Position numbers and translations under genes: made by a program | Shown: positions 52,744 through 61,437 of the stretch, one piece after another | How the letters are laid out: each line of letters starts with the position of its first letter | Position numbering within the stretch: position 1 is the first letter of the stretch | Origin: Candidatus Rikenella faecigallinarum | GTDB lineage: Bacteria; Bacteroidota; Bacteroidia; Bacteroidales; Rikenellaceae | Length of the DNA stretch: 64,000 nt | Assembly: GCA_019113395.1 (NCBI GenBank) | Contig: DXHL01000021.1 | Location: forward strand, 62,001-126,000 | Direction: 5' to 3' | Notes under the pieces: generated by a model | The model's input: the letters and a program-made list of their open reading frames with translations, nothing else | What the model was told of the DNA's origin: nothing | The model's database searches: none

Positions 52744-53400
52744 CTACTCCTGAATGCAGCGGACTGAAAAACCAAGTGCTCGACCATAGGTTGTACTTGC
52801 ATTAAGAATACTTGCACTAAAATAAAAACCTAGAGCACTAGAACCACTTATCTTTTTTGTCCAATAATACCCGTTTTGACCACTGCTGACTAGCTTCCCT
52901 GTGCTATATTCACGGCGTCCACATGATGGAAACCATGCTATTTGATTATATAAACGACCTTTAGTGACATCTGCAGAAGTTGAAGGATTCGTTTCACCGA
53001 TAATATAAGAAGGGGCATTGGTTGTCGTAAAATCTTTCCATGCGTCATCTGTTGCAATATGCCATCCTTGTGGACATGGGTCTTGAACCCCCTTTTGTAC
53101 TTGAGAATACCCCCAGAATAAATTATTCTGATAAAGTAAAACATTGGTATACCAATCCCACGGATTAGTAGCATTATATATAATAGCTAATGGATTTTTA
53201 ACAGCATAGACCAGTGAAATGTTTTCAAGCAACACTCCGCTCGTAGTAATATCCTCTAATCGTAATCCGGTCTTACTTCCTTCGGTCAATACACTTCCAT
53301 CTGCTCCATAAATGGTAATAGTTTCTGCATTAGGTATTCCTGATTGCTGTATCGTGCTGCCGTCGGCACCCGGAAAAGCGTCCTTGCGACCACCAACCCC
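52744..53400 (-). pseudogene. cassette 2: truncated FISUMP/C-type-lectin-like protein end
   Basis: An open frame of about 218 codons directly preceded by an in-frame TGA at 53401-53403. It begins GVGGRKDAFPGADGSTIQQ, continues through VYAVKNPLAIIYN, QDPCPQGWHIAT and AWFPSCGRREYSTG, and ends RALGFSVRCIQE-stop. No ATG start, signal peptide or promoter fits; the first ATG-like codons lie well inside. It is AT-rich, and unlike cassettes 1 and 3 its last codons are not biased to end in C/T. It points away from tamB. Confidence 0.6.
53261..53388 (-). repeat. left arm of inverted repeat flanking tamB
   Basis: The first ~128 bp of cassette 2 (from CGCAAGGACG inward) match the first ~128 bp of cassette 3 at 58158-58285 in opposite orientation, at close to 88 % identity by eye. 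They bracket the 4.6-kb tamB gene and its promoter. Confidence 0.8.
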
Positions 53401-53456
53401 TCAAAAAAACAATACACCCCAGACCCTTTACACAATCCTCCTTCCGGAATTAGTGC

Positions 53457-53464
53457 TAAATTTG
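53457..53464 (+). promoter_or_regulatory. Bacteroidota -7 box for tamB (TAAATTTG)
   Basis: Exact TAnnTTTG match 76 bp upstream of the tamB GTG. A short in-frame ATG-TGA reading frame of 17 codons (53469-53522) lies in the leader. Confidence 0.5.
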
Positions 53465-53540
53465 CAACATGCAGAGGAATACCTGCGGAAACAACACAAG
53501 CCCCCTCAACAAAATCCACTGACCTAAAACAAACCTCCCC

Positions 53541-56500
53541 GTGGGAATACGCACTGCCGGCAAAATACTCAAAACCCTGCTGACCACTCTCTCCTGCCTG
53601 GTGATAGTGGCTGTCATCGTCCCTATTCTTGCCGGACTGCTGCTGCAAATCGGATTCGTCCAAAACTACGCCGTCAGACAACTTACCCAATGGCTCTCAA
53701 CAAAGGCTGAAACAACCATTGCCATTGAACACGTCGAAATCGGATTCTTCAACCGGGCCATCCTCGAAGGCATCTATGTCCAAGACCCGATACAACCCCG
53801 CGATACCCTCCTCTATGCCAAACGATTGAGTGTAGGTATTGACGGCATCAACTTCTTCAATGGAAATATCGCCTTGGGAGCCGTATCGCTCTCGGACGGA
53901 ATGTTGCACATTGCAAAAGATTCGTCCGGAGCCTCCAACCTGAAAAAATTAATCGACCGTTTCAAACCCCGCGAACCGAAACCCGTTACCCTACACCTGT
54001 CGGCAAGAGAATTGAATCTCATTGCCATGCAGTTTACCTTGCAAAACTACAACCCTCCGAAACAGGAGAACGGAGTCAATTTTCAGGACCTGAAACTCCA
54101 AAACCTCCACTTTCAGGCACGGCGCATCCAAATTCGGAACGATTCGGTACGGTGCCGCATTCAACACCTGAACTTTCAAGAAAAGAGCGGTTTTCAGTTG
54201 CAACATTTGACTTCGAAACGCGTAGCTGTCGGGCCTACGGGAATACGTCTGACCGATTTACGCATCGAATCCGATTTGTCACTCCTGCAATTCGAACATC
54301 TGAACCTGCTCTATGACGACTGGTCAGCCTATCGGGATTTTGTGAACCGCGTACACCTCGATGTGGTGATGGAGCCTTCGTCGCTGGCTTTTCGAACTCT
54401 GGGGACTTTCACCAAAAAGCCCAATACCCTTCCCGCAACAATCGGAGTGGAAGAGGCTGCGGTTAGCGGTACCATAGCCTCCTTACAGGGAGAGATTAAA
54501 CAGGCTCGTGTATGGGGGAATGTGGTGGATGCACGGTTTAGTATCAGCGGCCTGCCCGACCTCTCCCAAGCCCGTTTCCGGTTGGACCTGGAGCAATTGC
54601 AGACCGCCTCGCCCAATGTGTTGGCCGCCTTTGCCGACCTTTCGGGACAGCCTCTGCCCCGAAAGATACGCCCACTGCTTGAGCGAGCCGGACAAATTGG
54701 TTTCTCGGGCTATTTCGACGGGCAGCTGAACAATTTTACGGCTGCCGGCACCCTCACCTCGGCAGCAGGAGCCATTGGCGGACGACTTCAATTTTTCCCG
54801 ACCGACACACACAAGGGAATACACATCTTGGGACAGGTAGAGACCGACAACTTTGCATTAGGCAAACTCCTGGGAAACTCCCAGTTGGGTTCCGTGAGCC
54901 TGAATGCACAGGTCGATGCCCGAACGCAAGCCCGGGAACTGACCCTGACCACCGATGCCACTGTCCGGAAACTGGACTTTAAGGGATACACATACAGCGA
55001 CATCCGCATGGACGGCCGTTTTGCGGGACGAACGTTCGAAGGACGTATCGCTTCCGGGGACCCCAATCTCAACTTTACGACCGACGGTCGTTTTGACCTG
55101 AGCGGTCCGCTGCCGGCCTATGATTTTGAGATGGTGTTGCGGCAGGCCGATTTGGCAGCGCTGCAACTCAATCGGCGGGACAGCGTCTCCCGGTTGGCCA
55201 TGCGTTTTCGGGCCCATGCCACGGGAACCACCCTCGACGACATTAACGGGACCGCATTGATTGACAGCCTGAGCTACGTAAACCACATTGACACGGTGCA
55301 TGCCGGTGCCATCCGCTTCGAAGCCGTAAACAGTTCGAACAGCAAGCGAATACTCATGCGGTCGGACTTTGCCGATGCCGAATTGCGGGGCAGTGACAGC
55401 TATCGGCACATTTTCCGATTCTTTGGGCAGACCCTGAAACGATACCTGCCCTCCATGCCCTCGGGCGACACGACAACCTCCACGACCCCCCGTCGGCACA
55501 GACGGCCGTCCCGTCCGACCCCTTCCGAAGGCGATACGCTCACCGACAACGACTACTATTTGGTGAAGGTCAATGTGAAAGAGGCCAATAACGTAGCCGC
55601 CATTTTCGTTCCGGGACTGGAGATTGCCCAGGGGTCGTCGCTGGCATTTCTGTTCAACCCGCGACGCAACGACTTTACCCTGAGCGCCCACTCCGACTAC
55701 ATCCTGCAGCGAAACATGTACGTCGGGAACCTGTCGGTCGAATGCCACAATCAGGCCGACTCCGTCTCGATATACGCCTCGGCCGAACAGTTCGGCGTAG
55801 GGACGCTCGACCTGCCGAATTTTTCGGTCATTGGAGGTATCCGGAACAACCGCATCTCGGTAGCCACACGCTTTGACAATCCCGACAACGGTTCGCGGGC
55901 ACTGGTCAGCACCACAACCACCTTTACGCGCAACGAGCAGGGAATGCCCCAAATGGACATTGCCTTCAGTCCGACCACTTTTTCTACGGGACGGCAGTTG
56001 TGGTACATCACCCCCAGCCATATCGTATTGGACTCGCTGGGAATCGATTTTCGCAGGTTCCGGCTCTGGGGCGAGGGACAGGAATTGGCCATCAACGGCC
56101 GCGCCTCTGCCTCCGAAACGGACACCCTGCGTGTACGTATCCGGAATCTGGACATCTCGCCCCTGACACAATTCGTCTCCCGACAAGGATACAGCGTTGG
56201 TGGACGACTTGGCGGCGAGGCTACGCTGGTGGCTCCGTTCGGAGCTTTGCAGTTCGGAGCCGACATGCAGTTGGATTCACTCCAACTCAATGACCACGCA
56301 TTAGGGAGTGTCAATTTCAGGAGCTTTTGGGAAGCTGACAAACGATGGATACGCTTTGCCGCCTCCACCCCGACGGGTGAAACACCTGTCCGAGGCGTCT
56401 ACGACAGCGGTCGAAAACGCTATCGGGTGGATTTCGACTTCCCGCGTTTCGATATGTCGCTCCTCGAACCGTTGCTCCAAGGAGTCCTCATCCAAACGGC

Positions 56501-58142
56501 AGGAACCGCACAAACCAAACTGGTATTGACCGGAGGTCCCGAAGGGGGCCCCCTGCTCAACGGCAATATCCATGTCGAACAATATGAAGCAACAGTCGAT
56601 TATACCCGTGTACGTTATCGTTTGGCAGGTCCTGTCACGGTACACAACAACCGTTTCGAGCTGCCGACAGTCCCCATCTCGGACGGCAATGGCGGTGGAG
56701 GCACCATCTCGGCCTGGTTCGACAGCGAATATTTCCGTCACTTGCAGTATGGCGTCAAAATATCGTTCCGCGATATGCTCTGCCTGAATACCGGCACGAA
56801 CGACAACCCCGATTTTTACGGCAAGATGTATGGCACGGGGAGCTTCTCGGTCACGGGCGATGACTTCAAGACCCTGCTCGACGTACGGGCCGAGACAGCT
56901 CGCTCTTCAACGTTCGTACTGCCGTTATCCGAAGTATCGACCATTACGGAGGCCGATTTCATTTCGTTTGTCCAACCCCGCGAAGAACGACAACCGGCCG
57001 ACCGTGTGGCCTCTTTCCGCCGTCAGTTGCAAAATCGGCAACGCCGACGCACCAAAAGTGAACTCAATATCGACCTGAATCTTTCGGTACTGCCCAATAC
57101 CGAAGGCCAAATCGTAATGGACCCCCGTCTGGGCGATGCCATCAAAGGACGCGGCAACGGCCGCTTCCGCATGAACATCGTCCCGGACCGCGATATCTTC
57201 ACGATGGACGGCCAGTTCGACATCTCGGAAGGGACCTACCTCTTTACGCTCTACGGGGTGTTGGCCAACAAATATTTTGTCATCCAACCCAACAGTTCGA
57301 TTCAATGGACGGGTGACCCGACCGACCCGCTGGTGAATATTGATGCAGTGTACCGTGTCCGCACCTCTTTGCGCCCGCTGTTGGGCAACACTCAGGGCAG
57401 CGGTACAGGCAACAGCAATGTCAATGTAAACTGCGGCATTCACCTCTCCGAACACCTCTTCAATCCCACCATCCAGCTTAGCATTACCGCTCCGGGTGCT
57501 GACCCCGAGACCCAGAACCTGCTGCGCAACCTGCTCAATACCGAAGAGTCCACCACCATGCAGTTTGCCTACCTGATGCTCTCGAACAGCTTTATGCCGG
57601 ACGACCAAACCAATGCCATCGGAACCATGAGCGGTTCGCTGGCCGGGATTGCGGGGATGGAGTTCCTCTCGAACCAAATCAGCAACCTTATCTCGGGTTC
57701 GAACTACAACATTCGTTTCGGCTATCGTCCCCAGAGCGACCTGACCTCGGAGGAGGTAACCTTTGACGTGGGTGCAGACATCATTGCCAACAAGTTGTCT
57801 GTGGAGGTCGGAGGGAACTATGACGTGGGACAAAAAGGCATCTACACCAACACAAACAATCCCCTGTCGGTGGACGGTTACGTGACTTGGGTGCTGAACA
57901 AGTCCGGTTCGTTGAAGGTCAAGGGTTTTACGCGCACCATCGACCGTTTTGACGAATCCCAGGGGTTGCAGGACAATGGTGTGGGGGTCTATTACCGTCA
58001 GGAGTTTCAGAGTTGGGCCGATTTGAAGGCGAAATACCGTCGGTGGCGCGAGGAGGTACGCATGCGTCGGGCCGCCCGTCAGGAGCGTCGCCTGGAGCGT
58101 CGTCAACTCAAGGCCTCGGAACAGGATACATCGGACGAGTAG
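53541..58142 (+). CDS. tamB: TamB-like translocation and assembly module protein
   Basis: Very large envelope protein of 1533 residues. An N-terminal membrane anchor (TLSCLVIVAVIVPILAGLLLQIG, about 17-40) is followed by an AsmA-like stretch and a long series of beta strands, then the C-terminal DUF490 domain with GDAIKGRGNGRFRMN, ISEGTYLFTLYGVLANKYF, YRVRTSLRPLL and LLRNLLNTEES. TamB-like proteins bridge inner and outer membranes, for outer-membrane protein insertion or lipid transport. The start is a GTG; no ATG in frame is closer to the anchor. The gene lies between two oppositely oriented cassettes whose ends form inverted repeats. Confidence 0.9.
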   Translation: MGIRTAGKILKTLLTTLSCLVIVAVIVPILAGLLLQIGFVQNYAVRQLTQWLSTKAETTIAIEHVEIGFFNRAILEGIYVQDPIQPRDTLLYAKRLSVGIDGINFFNGNIALGAVSLSDGMLHIAKDSSGASNLKKLIDRFKPREPKPVTLHLSARELNLIAMQFTLQNYNPPKQENGVNFQDLKLQNLHFQARRIQIRNDSVRCRIQHLNFQEKSGFQLQHLTSKRVAVGPTGIRLTDLRIESDLSLLQFEHLNLLYDDWSAYRDFVNRVHLDVVMEPSSLAFRTLGTFTKKPNTLPATIGVEEAAVSGTIASLQGEIKQARVWGNVVDARFSISGLPDLSQARFRLDLEQLQTASPNVLAAFADLSGQPLPRKIRPLLERAGQIGFSGYFDGQLNNFTAAGTLTSAAGAIGGRLQFFPTDTHKGIHILGQVETDNFALGKLLGNSQLGSVSLNAQVDARTQARELTLTTDATVRKLDFKGYTYSDIRMDGRFAGRTFEGRIASGDPNLNFTTDGRFDLSGPLPAYDFEMVLRQADLAALQLNRRDSVSRLAMRFRAHATGTTLDDINGTALIDSLSYVNHIDTVHAGAIRFEAVNSSNSKRILMRSDFADAELRGSDSYRHIFRFFGQTLKRYLPSMPSGDTTTSTTPRRHRRPSRPTPSEGDTLTDNDYYLVKVNVKEANNVAAIFVPGLEIAQGSSLAFLFNPRRNDFTLSAHSDYILQRNMYVGNLSVECHNQADSVSIYASAEQFGVGTLDLPNFSVIGGIRNNRISVATRFDNPDNGSRALVSTTTTFTRNEQGMPQMDIAFSPTTFSTGRQLWYITPSHIVLDSLGIDFRRFRLWGEGQELAINGRASASETDTLRVRIRNLDISPLTQFVSRQGYSVGGRLGGEATLVAPFGALQFGADMQLDSLQLNDHALGSVNFRSFWEADKRWIRFAASTPTGETPVRGVYDSGRKRYRVDFDFPRFDMSLLEPLLQGVLIQTAGTAQTKLVLTGGPEGGPLLNGNIHVEQYEATVDYTRVRYRLAGPVTVHNNRFELPTVPISDGNGGGGTISAWFDSEYFRHLQYGVKISFRDMLCLNTGTNDNPDFYGKMYGTGSFSVTGDDFKTLLDVRAETARSSTFVLPLSEVSTITEADFISFVQPREERQPADRVASFRRQLQNRQRRRTKSELNIDLNLSVLPNTEGQIVMDPRLGDAIKGRGNGRFRMNIVPDRDIFTMDGQFDISEGTYLFTLYGVLANKYFVIQPNSSIQWTGDPTDPLVNIDAVYRVRTSLRPLLGNTQGSGTGNSNVNVNCGIHLSEHLFNPTIQLSITAPGADPETQNLLRNLLNTEESTTMQFAYLMLSNSFMPDDQTNAIGTMSGSLAGIAGMEFLSNQISNLISGSNYNIRFGYRPQSDLTSEEVTFDVGADIIANKLSVEVGGNYDVGQKGIYTNTNNPLSVDGYVTWVLNKSGSLKVKGFTRTIDRFDESQGLQDNGVGVYYRQEFQSWADLKAKYRRWREEVRMRRAARQERRLERRQLKASEQDTSDE

Positions 58143-58856
58143 TGTTCTGCTGTATGCCGCAAGGACGGATTTCCGGGCGCCGACGGCAGCACAATACAGC
58201 AATCAGGAACACCTAATGCTGAAACCATTGCCATTTATGGAGCAGATGGAAGTGTATTGACTGAGGGGAGTGAAACAGGATTGCGTTTTGTGGATATTAC
58301 CACAAGCAGCGTGTTGAGCGGGAATACTTCGCAAGCCTATGCGATAAAGAACCCGATGATATATATTTACGCCACAACGTCTCCTGGTGACTGGTATACT
58401 GGTAGCGAGACTTATCAAAATGATGCTTTGTGGGGTGATGAAGACATAAAAAGCAGCTATGACCCTTGTCCAACTGGTTGGCGTGTACCCACTTCGGGCA
58501 CATGGAGTGACTTTGCCAGAACTGCCGATGTATCCCAACCCATGAATGGTACTTTCCCTTATTACATTAAAGGTACGGCGAAAGAAGATGGTACGATTGA
58601 GGATTACCATCAGACAAATGGCCGCTTGTATAACGCAACTTCAGGCACAAGTACCCCTCTATCGTGGTATCCCGGGACAGGTTATCGTCATAGCACGAAT
58701 GGCGCATTGGGTAATGTGGGCCACCGTGGCTACTCTTGGTCTGTTTCTGTTAGTAACACTAACGTTAAGTTCATGTACTTCACCATGGACGGAGTTTCCC
58801 CCAGTAGTAGCAGCTACCGGGCATGGGCTTTGTCCGTTCGTTGCGTACAGAAGTAA
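58143..58856 (+). pseudogene. cassette 3: promoterless C-terminal fragment of a FISUMP/C-type-lectin-like protein
   Basis: The frame opens immediately after the TAG of tamB, in phase with it, and reads CRKDGFPGADGSTIQQSGTP, then AYAIKNPMIYIY, YDPCPTGWRVPT, SWYPGTGYRHSTNG and finally RAWALSVRCVQK-stop. There is no start codon with a signal peptide and no promoter, so it could be made only by readthrough or after recombination with a 5' part. In the last 43 codons before CGG-GCA, 34 end in C or T. The TTG at 58257 is a poor start. Its homology to cassettes 1 and 2 is strong at both ends and weak in the middle. Confidence 0.65.
58158..58285 (+). repeat. right arm of inverted repeat flanking tamB
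   Basis: Counterpart of 53261-53388 in the opposite orientation; both begin CGCAAGGACG and share GGAGCAGATGGAAGTGTATT exactly. Confidence 0.8.
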
Positions 58857-59014
58857 TGTGAGGGGAATCGAAGGAACGGGATAAGGGGGAGTAATCCACA
58901 GGGGTATCCGTGTAGGGGAAGAGGGGGAAGGCGCAGGGAGCTGCTCAGCCTCTCCCGGAGGGAAGAGAGCGCAAAGCGAAGATAAACCCCAAGCGAGGAA
59001 GCCCGGAACCGAGC
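58857..59014 (+). repeat. conserved 3' flank of cassette 3
   Basis: Starts at the stop with GTGAGGGGAATCGAAGGAAC and matches the flanks of cassettes 1 and 2, including the CTCTCCC-GGA-GGGA hairpin and GATAAACCCCAAGCGAGGAA. Confidence 0.8.
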
Positions 59015-59425
59015 AGAGTGCCAAGCTATGGTCTCAAACATAGGTGGAGCAAACTCCCTTTGTCAGGCCGGAACCACCCCCGGTGGAGGCCTACGCTTCT
59101 CGCGCACGCTCCACTGGTTCCGACCTGAGAGCACTTTGTAGCTTGACACGAGTCGGCTCAAGTGCCGAGCGGCACCCTTCGCGCGGCGAGGCTGCGAACC
59201 GCAACCGCTTTTGCCAAATATTAATTAGTTGGATGTTGGAACTAACACCTCAGGTCGAAGCCGACTGCGTAAGCAGTCGTCAGCCCGGAGCCGCCCGGAT
59301 GCGGAGGGCTGAAAAACTCACCCATTCGGGTTCGATTTTCCCCTCCGCCGGCTCCGGTCTTCACAAAGTCGCACTCTACTGACAGATACGAGTCGGCTCG
59401 AGTGTCGAGCGGCACCAACATTCAC
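59015..59425. repeat. mosaic palindromic repeat tract E
   Basis: Non-coding tract after cassette 3. It contains a palindrome near 59067-59125 (GGCCGGAACCA / TGGTTCCGACC), another near 59282-59357 (GCCCGGAGCCG / CGGCTCCGGTC, inner GAAAA/TTTTC), an ACTGC-GTAA-GCAGT hairpin, and two copies of the module GACACGAGTCGGCTCAAGTG (second copy GATACGAGTCGGCTCGAGTG). The stretch AAGCTATGGTCTCAAA also occurs in tract D in reverse. Confidence 0.75.
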
Positions 59426-59468
59426 CCTTCATAAACCCTAAAATTTTATAAATTACACAAAAGTCCTG

Positions 59469-59511
59469 TAAAAGCAAGCGGTGGTTGCCCGCATACGGGG
59501 ACAACCACCGC
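59469..59511 (-). terminator. terminator of the esterase-like gene
   Basis: GCGGTGGTTG / CAACCACCGC with an inner CCC/GGG forms a ~13-bp stem; on the minus strand it is followed by TTGCTTTTAC. It lies 36 bp past the stop. Confidence 0.8.
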
Positions 59512-59547
59512 CACATCGCTGAACAATGATGTTCTACAGAGCTATTT

Positions 59548-60747
59548 TTACCGTTCCTTCACCGTCACGGCACCAGTCTGCGCATCCTGAGTAATCTGCA
59601 GCACCACAGGATAGGGAGTGTCAAGACTGTACGGACTCGGATTCAGAAGTTGGGCTGCAGAGGGAGCCTTGCGCGTGAAACGTTCCGTAGTGATGGTCTG
59701 GTCACCCATTACCACCGTCACTGGTTCATCCAGATTCAACAGGTCATCGTTCAGACCCACCAGCAGCACGGGGACATCACATGTATCGATACGGAGCGTC
59801 TGTCCATCAATTTCCACTGCGACCGTGGCACCCTGTTTACGTGCTTCGTCCGGGACCCCCAGCCAGTAGAAGTTGTTGCGCAACACATCATCCTGGACCC
59901 ATACGACCCGTTTCGGAGAGACATTACGGGTGTACTGAGCCATCCACGGAATGGCAATCGTATCGCGGCGCAACATCCAGTGGCCGCAATCGTCATAAAT
60001 ATGCGTATCGTGAATATACCCGCCCTTTCCGTCAGCTGTTGCGAGGCTGTCGAGGATAGAGCTGTACTTTTGTGCCAGCAGGTTTCGGTCATAGGCAGCG
60101 TCCTGTCCGCCCATGTAGATGGCGAAGGGGAGGTTGCGCAGTGACTCCATGCGGGCATCGCCCGGGTGACCTGCCATCATCGAAGCGGCAGCCCAATGGT
60201 CGGCCATACGCGGAGCCATTTGGTAGAGACCGTCACCACCGGCCGAATAACCGAGAATATAGACCTTATCGGGATTAACCCCCTCAAAAACAACAGCCGC
60301 TGCTATCGTTTTGCGCAGGAACTCATCCATATACTCCTGATGCCACATGTTCCAGGTGTCGGTTGGAGAGCGCGGCACGAAATAGAGCCCTTCGGCCGGA
60401 GTATAGAGTACTTTTTGGTTTTCCCACTGTTGGTCGTTCACCTCGGCCGGAGCACCGCCGCCGCCATGGAGCGAGATGTAGAGACTGCGCCCGCCCGCGG
60501 GCACCTCGGTCGGGCCGTAGATGGTATCCCAGAACTTCATCCGGTATTCACCGTTGGTCCACTCGTGGGCGTTCCATTCCTGTGCCAGAGACTGAGCCAG
60601 TTGAGCCTTTCGCTCGTTCAGAAATTGCGCGGAGAGGGTGTCGAATTCGCTGCGCGAGAGGGAGGCCTCCGAGGAGCAGCTGACAAGAGCCATGGCACCG
60701 GCCAAGACGCCCCATGCGGAGAGTGACAAAAGGGTTTTTGTTTGCAT
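59548..60747 (-). CDS. alpha/beta-hydrolase (esterase-like) lipoprotein
   Basis: Protein of 399 residues with a lipoprotein signal (LAGAMALVSC-SS). The mid part is an alpha/beta hydrolase: oxyanion region YISLHGGGGAP, nucleophile elbow GYSAGG, and probable catalytic His in DDCGHWM. The layout resembles PHB-depolymerase/feruloyl-esterase-type enzymes of Bacteroidota. A beta-sandwich-like C-terminal part (TVAVEIDGQTLRID onward) follows. It probably acts on an ester in the envelope or on dietary or host glycans. Confidence 0.87.
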   Translation of the reverse strand: MQTKTLLSLSAWGVLAGAMALVSCSSEASLSRSEFDTLSAQFLNERKAQLAQSLAQEWNAHEWTNGEYRMKFWDTIYGPTEVPAGGRSLYISLHGGGGAPAEVNDQQWENQKVLYTPAEGLYFVPRSPTDTWNMWHQEYMDEFLRKTIAAAVVFEGVNPDKVYILGYSAGGDGLYQMAPRMADHWAAASMMAGHPGDARMESLRNLPFAIYMGGQDAAYDRNLLAQKYSSILDSLATADGKGGYIHDTHIYDDCGHWMLRRDTIAIPWMAQYTRNVSPKRVVWVQDDVLRNNFYWLGVPDEARKQGATVAVEIDGQTLRIDTCDVPVLLVGLNDDLLNLDEPVTVVMGDQTITTERFTRKAPSAAQLLNPSPYSLDTPYPVVLQITQDAQTGAVTVKER

Positions 60748-60810
60748 ATTCTAAGGTAGTTTTAAGTATTTCAAAACCGAGTGATTAATTCCCTCGCTAC
60801 GGGAATGCTT

Positions 60811-61437
60811 TCAACCCTCGAACTCCACCTCGCCGAAGAACTGCGGGACGTGGAAGTTGGGTTTGTCGGTATGGATGGGTTGCCACGAGAGGAAATGCGG
60901 CTGGGAGAGGTTATCGCCGCACTTGTAGACATTCATACGGGCACGAAGACCATCGAGCGAGGTCAGGCGGTGTGCCAAAAAGGCCGTCACGGGGATAGCC
61001 ACCTGCAACTGCCAGTGGTTATCGCCGCGTCGCTCGGCGAAACAGGTTTCGCCGAGCGACGAATGGCGCAGGATGGTCCGCATCACCGCCGCATCGGCGT
61101 GGCGGGCGTCGGGTTTGGTCTTGCGGAAGCCCAGCAGCGCTTTGCCAATACACGAAAATTCGAAATTGTAGTATCCGCTCTCGTCGAACGAGAGGAAGCA
61201 CTCCACGGCCGAATCGGTCCACACGGGTCCGTTGTCCTCGGTCACAAGAGCCGCCGTGCAGGCCTCGTGCACATCGAACGACAAGAACAAACATTCGCCA
61301 TTATGAGCCGCCGCAAAGGTCACCTGCGGTGCATAAGGGTAGTCGGCAGCCCAGTTGTTGCAGGCCACCGTTTCGGTCGGCACTCCGACCAGTGCATTCG
61401 GCAGGCTCGGAGCCGTAATTTTCGAAATCTTAAGCAT
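60811..61437 (-). CDS. CBM9-like carbohydrate-binding domain protein
   Basis: Cytoplasm-sized protein of 208 residues without signal peptide. It shows the family-9 carbohydrate-binding-like beta sandwich pattern (LFLSFDVHEACTAALVTEDN, VWTDSAVECFLSFDESGYYNFEFS, WQLQVAIPVTAFLAH, HFLSWQPIHTDKPNFHVPQFFGEVEF). The ATG at 61437 overlaps the upstream kinase-like gene by 8 bp, so the two are coupled. Conserved linkage with the sugar-kinase-like gene suggests a common role in sugar metabolism. Confidence 0.8.
   Translation of the reverse strand: MLKISKITAPSLPNALVGVPTETVACNNWAADYPYAPQVTFAAAHNGECLFLSFDVHEACTAALVTEDNGPVWTDSAVECFLSFDESGYYNFEFSCIGKALLGFRKTKPDARHADAAVMRTILRHSSLGETCFAERRGDNHWQLQVAIPVTAFLAHRLTSLDGLRARMNVYKCGDNLSQPHFLSWQPIHTDKPNFHVPQFFGEVEFEG

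Noticed and set aside
58257..58856. Complete small protein gene starting at the TTG at 58257
   Set aside because: The homologous frame continues upstream to 58143 and matches cassettes 1 and 2 there, so this TTG is an internal codon.
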